From positions 24,175,790-24,239,789 of the forward strand of contig NW_019211459.1 of NCBI RefSeq assembly GCF_002443255.2: 64,000 bases of DNA, in the 5' to 3' direction. Both the position numbers and the translations under genes were made by a program. Shown here in pieces: positions 38,314 through 50,583 of this stretch. Position 1 is the stretch's first letter; the number at the start of each line of letters is the position of its first letter. The notes below the pieces were generated by a model. The model was not told where the DNA came from and ran no database searches. It saw only the letters and a program-made list of their open reading frames with translations. Origin of the DNA: Varroa destructor. Its lineage: Eukaryota; Arthropoda; Arachnida; Mesostigmata; Varroidae.

Positions 38314-39138
38314 TTCCTTTCATAAATTTTTAGTGTGCAACCGATTTTGTTCAGACATGTTGCAAAGCTTTAATGGCCAATTGCTGACATGTGTGTGACA
38401 AAGTTCATTAATGCCACCTTCAAAGATCTTTAATGGACTTTGCCTCTGAAGCATAGCACATTTTTACTTCTATGCACAAAGCGTATATAGCAATCTTAAA
38501 ATGCTGTTTAGTCGTGACGCGGGCGAGTGATCATTAATTTAGGTGAAACAATACGAAAGCACTAATTTATGAAATATACTTAGACGATACAATGTAATAT
38601 ATATTATATTCTATTTTGCCCGCTGCCGATGTAAATAGAGGTGATGTCGATGGTGTAGTACCTTGACAGCCGCGCCTAGATGTAGGTAGGCCATATTAGT
38701 AATTACATTTTAGTTGTAAATCGTAACGGAGCTCGACTACTGGCCAACAATATTTCGCAACGGTCTTTTATCGAAAACCTCAGTCATATCAATCGCATAG
38801 GCCGGCTCAACCGCGAGTACGCGATCGTTTCCTCCGCAGCCTTATCGTAATGAAGTTATTCGACAACAAATTAGCTACTAAGTCCACAAATTTGTCATAA
38901 GAAGTTCCACAAGGGTCCCGCAAGGGCCTCACGAGAGCGACCCCTATATTGTTGGTGCCCGCATAGGAAAATTAGCCAGAAAGAAGCTACTGAAAATAAT
39001 AGCCTTTTTGTGACCGAAGGAAATAGGGATCGAGAAACCCTGGTTATTTCTTAGTAGGCCGCAGTTTACGTTTCATGCTTAGCCACACGCAATTCCAATA
39101 CCTTATCCGTGTTCCCGCTGACCATTAAATAACGGCCA

Positions 39139-39996
39139 TTAGTTTGCTCGTTCTATGTTCCTTAAGTCTTCCACTATCCGACTACAGAGCCATTGAACAA
39201 AAGGAAACGATTTAGGCGGTAGTTTTATAAGGACATTCATAGCTATTGTGTGCACCGTATGTCTTAGCTGTAGGAGCATGTATGGATTGCGAAATCTGTG
39301 GCTTTCTACAAAATAAGAGACATATATAACATCCAATACGCATAAAGCAGTCGAAGTAAACAGTGGAAACTTCGTTTTGTGATTACAGATGTACAATCGT
39401 ATGTTAATATCTATATTGTATATACAACGTTGCTTCAGAAAATGACGTTTGAGGTAGTTCTATGATATGCAAAACATTGTTCTTAAATCGCTCAATGTAT
39501 TTTTTTATGCCGTAGAAAGAAAGCGAACTAACGGGTAGGTGTTTCTAGCCCCTACGAGGGCTTTTAGTAGAAGCTGAACGCATCCCAATTGTCCAACTTA
39601 TTACCAACAATCCACCGGCAGTAACGTTTGATTCGTATCAATATTAGCCCATTCTAGACGTTAGCAAACGACTCCAGACAAAAATGTTTTAAAGTTCGCT
39701 CTTTGAATCCCTGTGGAAAACGAATTTGGTCCTACTTCAGGATCTTATCACCCTTCTATTATTGAGGTTGATCTTTCATTTTTATGTAAGAAATGTCAAT
39801 TTAACTAAGCTTCTACCTTTTTCTTTTAGGAGCCTGTGAAGAGTATGACAACAAGGTACTGGTAAGACAAGTTCTTTTAAATGGGTAGCTAAAAGTTGCT
39901 GGCAAGATATTGGACCAGAGGGGGTTGTGACAGACTGCTCTCGAGTTAGATTGAGCGCTACGTGATACTCAAAATGAAGCCGTACAAAAATAGAAT
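39139..39996 (-). CDS. Candidate 3' end of an unidentified gene, two exons
   Basis: Exon a is 39996-39817, entered from an acceptor TGTCTTGTTAG and left at donor AAAAAG|GTAGAA. Exon b is 39305-39139 (stop), entered from the strong acceptor GTCTCTTATTTTGTAG. Both sides of the intron are phase 1, so the join is in frame. Together they encode about 113 residues, with stretches such as FVRLHFEYHVALNLTREQ, LLATHLKELVLPVPCC and PFVQWLCSRIVEDLRNIE that look helical. No signal or family is recognised. Upstream exons were not traced. Confidence 0.38.
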
Positions 39997-41287
39997 CTAA
40001 CAAGACATATATTATATTTAATACGTACTGTTATAGGCATTTAGTATACTGTCATATTGTAGACTATGATATCTCGAGCGTGAAGTATCTTCAGTAACGT
40101 GAAATTAAATGTAGTTTTTAAGGGTAGCGCTGAAGCTTTTTGAGCGCGTTGATAAAGGCTCTGATAACCTGATTTATCAAACTCGGTATACTTTCTATTA
40201 TACCTTATATAATTTTGAAGCTGCCTTTCGGTTTAATCGAAGTTCGGTAGGATTAACTTAAACTCAGGTTCATAAGGCTTGAAATGAGAAAATCAAAGGC
40301 AACATAACTGCTGTACCGGCCTATAATTTCGCATCCCCGGTAGAGTATCAATCTTATTTGTGTGTTTACGATACGATTTCAAGTCATAATTCAATCGTAA
40401 ACGGTCAAACACCTTGCTCGCGGCGTGACAGCAACCTGCCTAGAGTGGCTACTGATTCATTTTTACTTTAACTATTAAATACTAAGAAAAGTACTTTCGG
40501 TATTCAGTATATGTTCCGGGTTCGACGAACTTTCTCTCAAAAATGTATTTTATGGCACAGTAAGTCGCAGAACTGTTGATGGAATTAAATTATGCCTGTA
40601 TGGCCTATCAATCGGTGTGGGATATTCAGATGCGTATTTAATGAACTTCCACAAATACATTCAATATTCATAAGAAATCCACATATAGTACGTTAAGCAG
40701 TTGGCTCAATAGAACCAGGAAAAGCCTGCGTCTCTTGCTGGAGATTACCTTTGTTAGAAAAATTCCACGCATAAGTATTATGAAGAAGATAAATTAGATT
40801 TTGTGCCAGTTATTTCTTAGAGTTACTATCTATCATAAGTCGAATAACAGCATTTAATCGTAAATTTGGAGCCCAGTCAAGCGTTTGTCAAGTTTTAAAT
40901 TGTATGTTTTTGGCGTTAACGCCGTTGAATCGTGGTCGGCAGCATCCTACTAACAAAGCAAAGTCCTTTTGGGTAACCTTATACGCAGATATATAATGCA
41001 CATTCATTTGTATACATTAATGGAGAAGAAGAAGGTGTATAGATGTGATTTCATTTAATAATCCTTTTACATCCTTGTCATGACATCCTTACTATAATAC
41101 AGGAAAAACCTCACAATAATAGAGCATCCTTTAGGCCTAACTATGTCCTATATTACGGATTTTATAGAATAGGCAAATATAAAAACTATGTGCGGATCCA
41201 AACATCAGAACAAAAGGTCTTTTCAGAGGTCTTCCTCACAATAAAGTATCTATCTGCGCATGAAGGACGAAGGCTATGATCTGGTAT

Positions 41288-41309
41288 ATTAGGCTTTTAA
41301 AAGCCTAAT
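41288..41309. repeat. Perfect 22-bp palindrome
   Basis: ATTAGGCTTTT followed directly by its reverse complement, with no spacer. It could form a cruciform or bind a dimeric protein; no function can be assigned. Confidence 0.85.
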
Positions 41310-41852
41310 TTAGAAGGCAACAATTGCAAAAGAGAACAAATGCTATAATTTTTCAGAAAAAGCCGGAGGAGTACATGGAAATTACACAGCTAGGGCCCAA
41401 TCTGGTTACCCCACAGGTTTCGTAGTAGTGAGGTCCAAACGGCTCTAGAACTGGAAGCTATAAGGCACTCCAAGCCGGAGGTAAGCCATGAACCAAAAAT
41501 CTATAATATATGACCGTTTGCAACAAAAAGAAAACGAAAAATTACCAAAAAGGAGACAAAATTGGAACAAAATAATAAAACAGAAAAAAATTCCCCTTTA
41601 GGACACGACACACACGAAAGCAAAATGTGTAATTCCCTTACTTTTCCATAGCATATACATACCTATTTAGTGGGCTATTCACCAGTCCCCATCGAGTAAA
41701 AAACAGCGGGATAGACACTTCCTACGTTATTTGTTAGGCCTTGGCGGCGACCCGACTAACTTTAAGAAAGCGATGCGAAGGCCCAGTTAGGAAAACATCA
41801 AGATGATTGAAAAGATTTTCTTTAGTTATGGTCGGCGGGGTCGCCCAACTCT

Positions 41853-42707
41853 ATGGCCAACGCGAAAACGAAAATATGTTACGAAAAGAACACCACTGGC
41901 AGCTCGTCTTCTTTGGCTGAAGTGTTTTGCCACGGATTTAGCGACTTCGGGTTGATTACGTCTGTTTGCTTACTCCAGGTACGGCACTCGTCTGATTTGA
42001 CTTTCGCGTCCAACCACCATCTTCACATACTGTTTTTTGCAAACTCCCATTTCCATTTCTTGCTTCAGCGCCGGAAATCAACGCCACGACTTGACATCGG
42101 TCATAACAGTCACGGTGAGGCTAGCCAACCTTTCGATAATTCGGCCTGTGGTTTCGATATTCCTGCTTTCGTCTTTCATAATCTATACCCTCGGAGAAAT
42201 CGGGCACGCGGCCACCTGGCCGGCTTTAGTTTAGTGGTTTGGCCGTTTCCACAGGACCATTCTGTGCATTTTTCATCCAGCTCGCTCGATTTTTCTAAGA
42301 ATTCCTATCTGTCCTGATTACTATCCTGTTTTCGGATAACTTTTCGATATAGGAAGTATTTTGTTAGGACCATGACACCTAAATTTAAAAGATCCACTAA
42401 ACTGAAGGACGAGAACCGCGTACACGAGTACCTCACGGACGCAGACTGGAAAAAAATTGAGATTGTGACAATCTCTAGTGTCGATTTGTCCTGTAGAACA
42501 ACGCCCTGTAGAGCGTTATTTTGTTGGAAACGCCCGTATTCCCCGCGTGAAGAATCGAAAGGCTTCTAAAGAAAATTAGAACGGCCTCAAAGAAGCTTTA
42601 TTGAAGTTCGTCGAATATGCCTGAACTGCCAAACCAAAGATATCAAAACGATATACCACTTCAAGCCAAGTTACCCAACGCGTCAGAAACTTTCTGTAGG
42701 GGAAAAA
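41853..42707 (+). pseudogene. Long interrupted open frame; possible decayed gene or element
   Basis: One plus-strand frame runs for about 285 codons with only two internal stops (TGA at 42315, TAA at 42567) in a GC-richer patch. The second and third parts look protein-like (RSTKLKDENRVHEYL, DADWKKIE, ICLNCQTKDIKTIYHFKP). The first part is rich in His, Phe and Ser, which often marks the antisense of a coding strand, so coding may instead be on the minus strand there. The family is not recognised. Confidence 0.25.
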
Positions 42708-43236
42708 TGAAAGGGCTTGGAATAAATCCATCTAGTTTATAGTGACTGATCGGAGCAATTCATGGTAAAACAAATATCACTGTCCCTGGTCAGACGCCAA
42801 ACAGAAGAGAATGTCAGTATGAAACCCACACAAACACCGAGTCGACGAACTAAACCGGTGTGCCTTTAATATTGGCATTCGAATAGCGGCTCTACTGGGT
42901 TCCCTTAAAGACATCTATGGTCGAGAAAAATCTGTTTACTTCGAAGGCGCCGGTTGATGTTGCTGAAATTAAGAGAATGAAGGCTATTAAGGCTATTAAA
43001 CAGTAAAGCAGACAGCATTTTTTGTGATGGTGTTCGTTAACCTTAAAAACACTTGGGTGTTTGACCTTTGAGGCGGTCTACGTTTGACTTGGACTTCAAG
43101 ACATTTCTTTTCGACGTAAGGGCTAGCTCTCCGGAACAATGCTCAACTCAGGCAGTAACGGATGTATGACTTGAGAAGAATTATTCAAAATGGGATGCAT
43201 GGTGGGCGTCTTTGGACTATTTAGGGGACAGCTTAC

Positions 43237-43308
43237 TTTCCAAAAAGAGCAAAAAAGAAAAGCCAGCGTGATTAAGACGAGAGAGCGAGAGACAAACAGA
43301 GCGCCCAT
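43237..43308 (-). CDS. Candidate first exon encoding a signal peptide
   Basis: ATG at 43308, 24 codons, then donor AAA|GTAAGC in phase 0. The peptide MGALFVSRSLVLITLAFLF is a typical secretory signal core, and the upstream sequence is CT-rich as in many 5' UTRs. Downstream exons on the minus strand below 43.2 kb could not be fixed. It may be chance. Confidence 0.3.
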
Positions 43309-43648
43309 CGTTCCGACATATTGGTTCCGTTATTTTTTTTGGTGTTTGGGACAGCCGTAAAAAGCTGACTCGATAGCTACTTTGAGACCTTAAATATTTT
43401 TACCGGGAATCAATTCAAATTTTGTTAAATCAAATCCAGAGTGTTGGTAATAAGTCTCCAGTAGACTTGTATTATGCTTAACGGCAATCTGGAGCTCACG
43501 AACCATTTATGTGTCCACGTTGTCAACAAATTGATCGACGCTTTATGTGATAGGGTGCTTGATGTATGTATGATTCAATGAAATATTGGTCCTAAAACAA
43601 TCTGATGGGTCGTTATTGTGTATTGGGTCATCGCCGACTGAAATGTAA

Positions 43649-43822
43649 CTTGACGGAAACCTACATTGCGAACTCCCCAGGGTGGTGCTGGGTCCTTTCA
43701 TGGATAACATCTACTTCGATTTCGTTCTGCTAAGCATCGAAAGCTCTGAGAAGTACGGTGCGATAACGGACGCTGGTAATGTTGTACTCCTATACCCGGT
43801 GAAACCAACGAATTATGAATGA
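43649..43822 (+). CDS. Candidate exon, unidentified
   Basis: A 57-codon open frame with protein-like sequence (VVLGPFMDNIYFDFVLL, then YGAITDAGNVVLLYP) that recalls a beta-propeller strand. A donor-like GCTG|GTAATG occurs inside it and an acceptor-like CCCCAG at its start. No partner exon was confirmed. Confidence 0.2.
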   Translation, partial: LDGNLHCELPRVVLGPFMDNIYFDFVLLSIESSEKYGAITDAGNVVLLYPVKPTNYE

Positions 43823-44399
43823 GATTTCAACTCGCACATGACAGCGTTGAAAAGCGCGCTATAGATTTGCAAAATTCTGGTTTTATCATTAAATTAACCA
43901 AACAAATCTAATTTTTTCAGGTCTACTCAACACATATTTTTTAGTAAGAAGTGCTTTCTCTGCAGTTGCTTCTCGGTGATGTGTCTTTGAATTGTGTGGA
44001 TGTACGTATATACATATATATACTCATATATGAACCGAAATTAGGTTATGGACACTTGCTCGGAAAAACTGTGCTCTAATATCGCCGTTAAAATTTCTGA
44101 AAGAAATTCAGTTCTAGAACTCGAGATAGGTCCTGATGAATTTGGGGTGCGTAACATACGGGTGCTTTATGGCATCACGCACCAGCTAAGTCCCACTATA
44201 AAGCAACAAACCATGCAACATTTTTAGGGTTACCGCTAGATAGAAGCTAGTTTACTCGCCGCTGTCATCTGTTATGCGCATGAACATGTAGTAAGTAATA
44301 GCAATGTAGACCTCTACTACATATCCTGTAATATTCGTTAGAAAGTGTACAGTATATGTGGGATACTATTTATGGATTCTTGTTCATGTAAAGGAAATG

Positions 44400-44401
<2 letters not shown>

Positions 44402-44440
<39 letters not shown>
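44402..44440. repeat. (TA)n microsatellite
   Basis: About 19 uninterrupted AT/TA units. Confidence 0.95.
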
Positions 44441-44441
<1 letters not shown>

Positions 44442-46321
44442 TATTGTAATTTATGTACGTACGAAAGCAGCCAGCTCATATGCATAATAGCTTTAATTAA
44501 TATCTGTTTACTGAACTTAGATTGGTTTCTATCACGAGCAAACCTCTACATTCGCAACAAGAAGATACAAAACAGATACTGATCGGCAGAGAAAGAAAGG
44601 CAGGACATGCCCGTATCTAGGACTTGATTGGGTACGACGTTTACACTTCAGTAAGCATCCAAATGCCACCAGATACGAAATCGCTTTCGAACTCTATACC
44701 CAAACGCAAACCTAGCTCCTACATCTACCTGCAACTTAAGTACTGTTAATTCATATCGGGTCGCATGGCGTTGTTTCTCACTGGCATCAACACGCAATTA
44801 CTTTTTTTCCGCTAGGTGGGGTTCCAGATTATCTAAGTGAGCTCATTATGGTTTGAATTAAAGTGCATTACATATTTTGAACCTAGCTACCTGGGAATTC
44901 TAGCCTCTAATCTTATTCCAGCCGTATTCACCGAAGAAAAACGTAAAATAGTGTAGAATGATTTTTGCGACGTCCATTTTACTGCATTTGCATATTTATT
45001 CACTATGCAATATTACTGAAATTACTCAAGCAAGATAGATATTGCAATATAAAAAGTTAAAACATTTAAAAATTGTGATCTTTGCAATGTGGCTGCTCTA
45101 TAAAAGCACGTGGGCATAGTTTGGTCGATCTGCGATAGCGAGAAGTCAATTGAGAATTATATTTTCAAACTGAGAATTTCAAATGAAGTTCTACATAAGA
45201 AATGTGATTCTGATATGGAACTTCTCAGTATTTGAAATTTTAACTAATCGTAAACAAGATTAGTGGTAGACATTTCAGCGTTGGTAAATGGTTACTATGA
45301 AATATTATTACCATACTACTTCATCGATCTGTTAGAGACAAACTCAACTAGTTCACTATTAAGACCCGTCCTTAATAGCTAACTAAAAAAAATTATTTAC
45401 GCTCATAAACAATTTAGCATCACATTTTGTAAGTGAAGCTAGGTAAATGCACATGTAGGTTTTAGGGCTAAGGTCATATAAGATCGTCCATAATTATTAA
45501 AGTGAAAGTAAAAATTTAATGGAATATTTGTACTATTTTGCTTAACGTTTTTTTTTTCACTTTTGTTGTTAGTTTTACAGAATAGAATTAATATCATACC
45601 CGTACATTAGTGTGAGTTCACTTTTGGGCCAAAATGTAGTCATCCTCAATTCTCGCTGGAAATCTTTTTCAACAGAACACCCAGTGACTGCGTGTGTACT
45701 CTAAAGAATTTTAGTTACCCTTGTCAACGAAAATTGAGCCCTATCAGTCCATTGTCGGAAAATATGAAGCCATTACACTAAACTGATAGAAAAAATTCAT
45801 CTGTCTATAGGTAGAGAGCTACAGTTTTCAACACTACGGTGTGCGCTGGTTTTGCCCATAAAACGAGACAACACATCGTGAGAATGTAGGTATTGCAGCT
45901 TTACATAGATGCGTTATTGCGATATTCGATTTCGCCATTTGACGTTCGCCAACATCGAGAATACGCACGAGTTACTTTAAGTTGAGTCACTTATGTTACC
46001 GTTCTAACAAGTTTTCGGACAATAGGACTTGATGGCCTGTCATTCATCACTGGTGTATGCGTGGGTTAAGAAGGCGTCTGCACGGAGCAGTTTATTTTTC
46101 GGTCCAAACGTATAAAGGCTGCGAAGTAATTAACGATCGTGGTCATTAGCATTGAGGTAGCTCATATTAATTCTAAAATGACTTATTTAGTAAAACCAGA
46201 TAATAAAATTAACAACTTAAAGCGATCATCGTATTCGAGAAAAAAAATGGGCAGTACGATAGGTGCTTATCACACTTTGGGATCGGATTCAGATTCACCA
46301 GTTGGAAAAAGTTAGAAAGAA

Positions 46322-46374
46322 AAGAAATGGGTGACCCGTTAAGAAGTTATTTTTTAACGGGTCACCCATTTCTT
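46322..46374. repeat. Perfect 21-bp stem hairpin with 11-base loop
   Basis: AAGAAATGGGTGACCCGTTA and one further A at 46322-46342 are exactly reverse-complemented at 46354-46374, with an 11-base loop between. Perfect arms of this length are far from chance. It may be a recent snap-back duplication, a small foldback element or a hairpin RNA locus. Confidence 0.9.
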
Positions 46375-47605
46375 AAGTTATCGAAGAAAAAACGAGCAAT
46401 ATACGAAATGCAATAAAAAATAGAAGTTCGTATTTTATAAAATGGGTAAATTGAGCACAATTAGGAGACAATTCAATGCAGCAACTGCGTTAGTGTTATC
46501 AAGACTATATGAATCTAATATCTTAGAATTTATTACGCTCGCTTTACTGAACGTAGAAACACGGCCAAGCGATTTTGCTGATAACTACCTGTTTTAAATT
46601 TTGCCTTTCCTGACAATCATCATTTGCAAATCTTGGGAAATTTCTATGTCTTCGACGCATGTTCAGTCGTAGAATTCTTAATGATGCATAGAGAAGTTCG
46701 CTAAGAGGATCTAGAATAGCACAACGTGAAACAGAGATTTGCTGTGTCTGCAACAAACAATTAAAACGTAATTGATTCTAACAACGTCATGTGTCTGGGC
46801 TACGATTGACTTATATCCGATGAAACGCAAACTTCGATCATTATAATATATCTAAATCTAGTCGATCAACATTTAAAGCATACATCAGCCTACTTTTAAG
46901 AGTTATAGACATCTAACACATAAAATTCTGTTTCACTCGACCCCAACTGACTTTGGCTATTCTTCAATATGATGATATATCTAGCACGGCTTCACATAGG
47001 GTCAGTACAAATCTGAGTTCGAGTTTGTGACACTCAATATACTATTGTATTCGTTCATTAGCAGTTATTCTTGTTGGGCTAATTAGAGTAGTCTGCATCG
47101 TACTGCCGACATTGGCGGGCATATTTAAATTCAGGCCTACACAGTGAGGATACTCTGGCAATTTTTTCACTGCCTTATTTCAAATAGGACACTGGGTTTT
47201 TGTTGTAGCTATTCCGTTATTGTATTTCAGCAGTCTAATTACTGATTATTGTTTCAGCGATTTTCTACATTCTCCTGTGGTAAGAACGATTTGTCTGATT
47301 TAGACAATTCATCAGTGTGCTTTGCTGACAATTATTTAATCCCTCATATAAATTGTGCAGTTCTCCAATTGTAATTAAGGTGTCACTCTTCCGTTTATAA
47401 ATCGCTACTCTATTAAATTTATTACGTTAACATGATTGCTTCATGTCTAAAGATAAAACTGCCTTTACATTCTAAGGTTCCATACAAATATTAAGCTAAT
47501 CACAAAATTAAGGAAGTATTTAATGTGAAAACGTATGTGTTCTCCTGAAATTCGCTTTGGAAGTATCTTTTATTTTCTTCGAGAACCCGAATTACCTTCG
47601 CTTTT

Positions 47606-47637
47606 TATCGGTAACAAGCGTCTACTTGTCACCGATA
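47606..47637. repeat. Short inverted repeat, 13-bp arms with one mismatch
   Basis: TATCGGTAACAAG at 47606-47618 pairs with CTTGTCACCGATA at 47625-47637 around a six-base loop; one A-C mismatch. Confidence 0.7.
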
Positions 47638-48708
47638 ACCATCATAACGGATAATCATCACTATCTAAGGCAGTGGTTGTTATGATATCAACGAATAAGA
47701 TTAATAAAAAAAAATTGATCGCTTACCAAATTCTGCTAAGGCAGCTTATTATGCCTTAAAAAATGTTATGTCAGAGTTACCTTGTAATTTTTCATTGTTT
47801 TCTAGCCCAAGTTCCCTCCATGTAACCCCTCATGAAGTCTCCTGGAATTTCAAGAGGGAAAAACAAGCGTTACAAGTCCGAATTTGTAAATAACTGCTAT
47901 ATTATTATCAGTTATTTCTAATCTACTGACTTTGTTGCCCTGATTCTCATATCGTGTGCGCGTATAAGTGGTATTTACTTCAGTTACTTTTTTCACAGGT
48001 TTTTAACTGTGAGCGGTTATATGAGCATCGGGAAGAGCGGATTGTCTCCAGAACCTCGTAGAAAAGCACTTATATCTCTATGCACACACAGTGTCTTACT
48101 CGTTCTAGAGCGTGGAGTAGAATAAATACAAACTCGTCGAAGAGAAAGTCGAAAGGCCGCCAAGCAGTCTCACATGACCGAAGATCGCTTTTAGGTTATG
48201 GCGCTAATACATTGTAAATGTATTAATGAAAAATAGGGCGACACGATCGGGTCAGTCCTGTTTAATACTGCTTTAAGCAATAACCCATTTTCGACAAGCA
48301 GGCGAACCTCATCCTATTACATAGTTCTCACCGGAAGCAGCGCTCTTTACAACTGAATCAGAATTCGGAAGTAATCTAAGTACGAAATAAGCCATTCTAT
48401 GCAAACAAACCTGCTTTGCTAAGCCTATCGAGAAAGATATTCACTGAAGCCCACATCCAGCCACGGATATTAATATATATTCAGCTGTTTACATGCCGCA
48501 GGCCCAATACTCGTTCCATGACCATCATTCCGCTATAAGCCATTTTCAAAATAAAACCTACGAAAAACAACGAAACATCATGACTATTAGAGTGTCTCTT
48601 TAAACTGAAATGACATCCATGGGTTTGGAAAACTCTGCAGAGTTCACTTGGAAACAAATCGTTGTAATACAGTTCACTTGATCACCTCGGTTAGATGAAC
48701 GATTTTAG

Positions 48709-49075
48709 CCAGATATTACTGCACGGCGGCCATTGAGTCCCCCAAATAAATTCGCGGAAGGGCAAAACGTTCAAGCTAAATTTTGTGTCAAAAAAAGCCG
48801 ACGAAACATCTTATACTGTTTTCTTTTGGTAAGTTGGCTGTTGGTCCATGGATTAATGCAGTTTCAATTCTAAATTTTAGCTGCCTTTTATTATGATTCA
48901 TAGTGAACTAATAAGACATGCGGGTAAGATTAATCGAAAAAGTAACGCTGCCATTTATACATTTTTCAAATATGAAAAACGCAGAAATTTTACTATAGAA
49001 CTTATTCCACGACAGAGGATGCGAACCAATGGATTGATCTATGAACAACTACGTACTCAAACGAATTTTTTGTAG
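48709..49075 (+). CDS. Candidate 3' end of an unidentified gene, two exons with a 52-base intron
   Basis: Exon a is 48709-48828, between acceptor GATTTTAG and the good donor TTTTG|GTAAGT. Exon b is 48881-49075 (stop), after acceptor TAAATTTTAG. Both are phase 0. The join places a basic segment (FCVKKSRRN) next to a hydrophobic run (ILYCFLLLPFIMI), which would make a short membrane anchor if real, followed by a charged tail (KYEKRRNFTIELIPRQRMR). Upstream exons were not traced and the family is not recognised. Confidence 0.33.
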
Positions 49076-50525
49076 TTTCGCATCGATCCCTGCGTTTGTT
49101 CCCGAACGTGGTGGAGACTATTTCGAATTTGTCTTCGTACAAATAGAAAATTATATGCGTCCTCTGGGATCTTATGCAGGCAACATAAATGCAATTTAGT
49201 AATTGCAAGCGTACAAATACACAAATATACAGCGCGCTGCGTCCTAATACATAATTTTCCTCTAGTCGTCGTCTAAGCCAAAACAAGTAATTCAACGAAC
49301 TTTTTGCCATGTGCATATATTGTTTTCCGCAATTACAGCTTCATTTTGGTCCTGTTCCATTAACTGGTCACTTGGTAAATATTGCTTTTCAAATCTGTAA
49401 ATAAGCTTTTATCAGTAACCTTGCATCGACTAATATTATAGGCACAGACTCGTAAAAATGTAGCTTAAATATGTTATATAAAAAAAAAAAAAGAGCCTAT
49501 AGAATTATATTTTGGACTAATAGCAAGCCAAGATTCCTAAAAATGCGACCATTCAAAACAAGCAAACAGCTTGAAAGGCGCGAAAAAGCGCTTGACCTTG
49601 TCTGGACAAGACAACGAGTACCTTATGTCCTTTTCCTCAAAAAATGGTCATATATTTCCATATCCAAAGTAGCTCAGTGAGCCATTTGGTTGAACTTTTC
49701 GGGCTCCTTAAACGTAAACCTCACTGAAAATCCTCCAGGGAAGTCTTCCTCGCATTTTTCCCTAACTGACTGACACCTGGCAATAACTTAGATGGTCAAT
49801 TTTGTACAAAAAAAAAAGTAGTTTTCGAATATTGCGGTGGCCTGTCTACCGTTGAAAGATTAGATAATACAGCAGCTGATATTCAGACAAATTTCGAAAA
49901 CGACGCATGTTTTGTTCTATAATGAATGGGCTTCTGTCGACTATTAGGAGTCACAGATCATTGTTTGCCCGTTGTGGGCAGCAGCTTGCCGAAATGTTCG
50001 ATTTTCGAATTTTAACATACTATTCAGTGTATATAGCAGGAAATGTAGCTATACGGACCGCTCTGTACTTCTCTAGCGAGCAAACACTTACTTCAATTTT
50101 AAGATTATCACACTTTCAAACGGTCAGAAGTTCGAATTTTTTTTTTTTACTTTTTTGATTAAACTTGTCGGCCAGCGTAGAATTATTTTTCTAGTGGACT
50201 ATTGTTTAATGATATGAAAACAAAATAGTTAGCTCGTTGTCCTAGCAAGGTTTCGGCTGTTTCTAAGTTACATTTTCAGAAGCAAGCTTTAAGTTGCGTT
50301 TTGTGAAAAATTATTGTATTGAGTTATATTACATGGTCACCATGAAGGCTATATGAATCACTGTATTTCGAGCACATCCGAGACCGAATGCCGTCGGTGC
50401 AAATTGTACAAGAAATAACTGGCCACAACTTAAAAGAAATGCCAAGAACGAAGACATTGTGTTTACATTTGTTCTACCATATGTGGTAGTTGTCAATGAC
50501 GTGTTGCACATGCTTACCTTTGCAG

Positions 50526-50583
50526 GAGATTTTCGCGCACCATTCAAACAGCACGATATTATTGACATGACAGCAAATTACAG
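50526..50583 (+). CDS. Candidate internal exon; strand ambiguous
   Basis: Flanked by acceptor CTTACCTTTGCAG and donor ACAG|GTAATC and reading GDFRAPFKQHDIIDMTANY in an open frame that also continues upstream. The same DNA read on the minus strand offers an ATG first exon (MSIISCCLNGARKSPAK) with donor AAAG|GTAAGC, because the acceptor and that donor are reverse complements of each other. Only one can be right. Confidence 0.25.
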
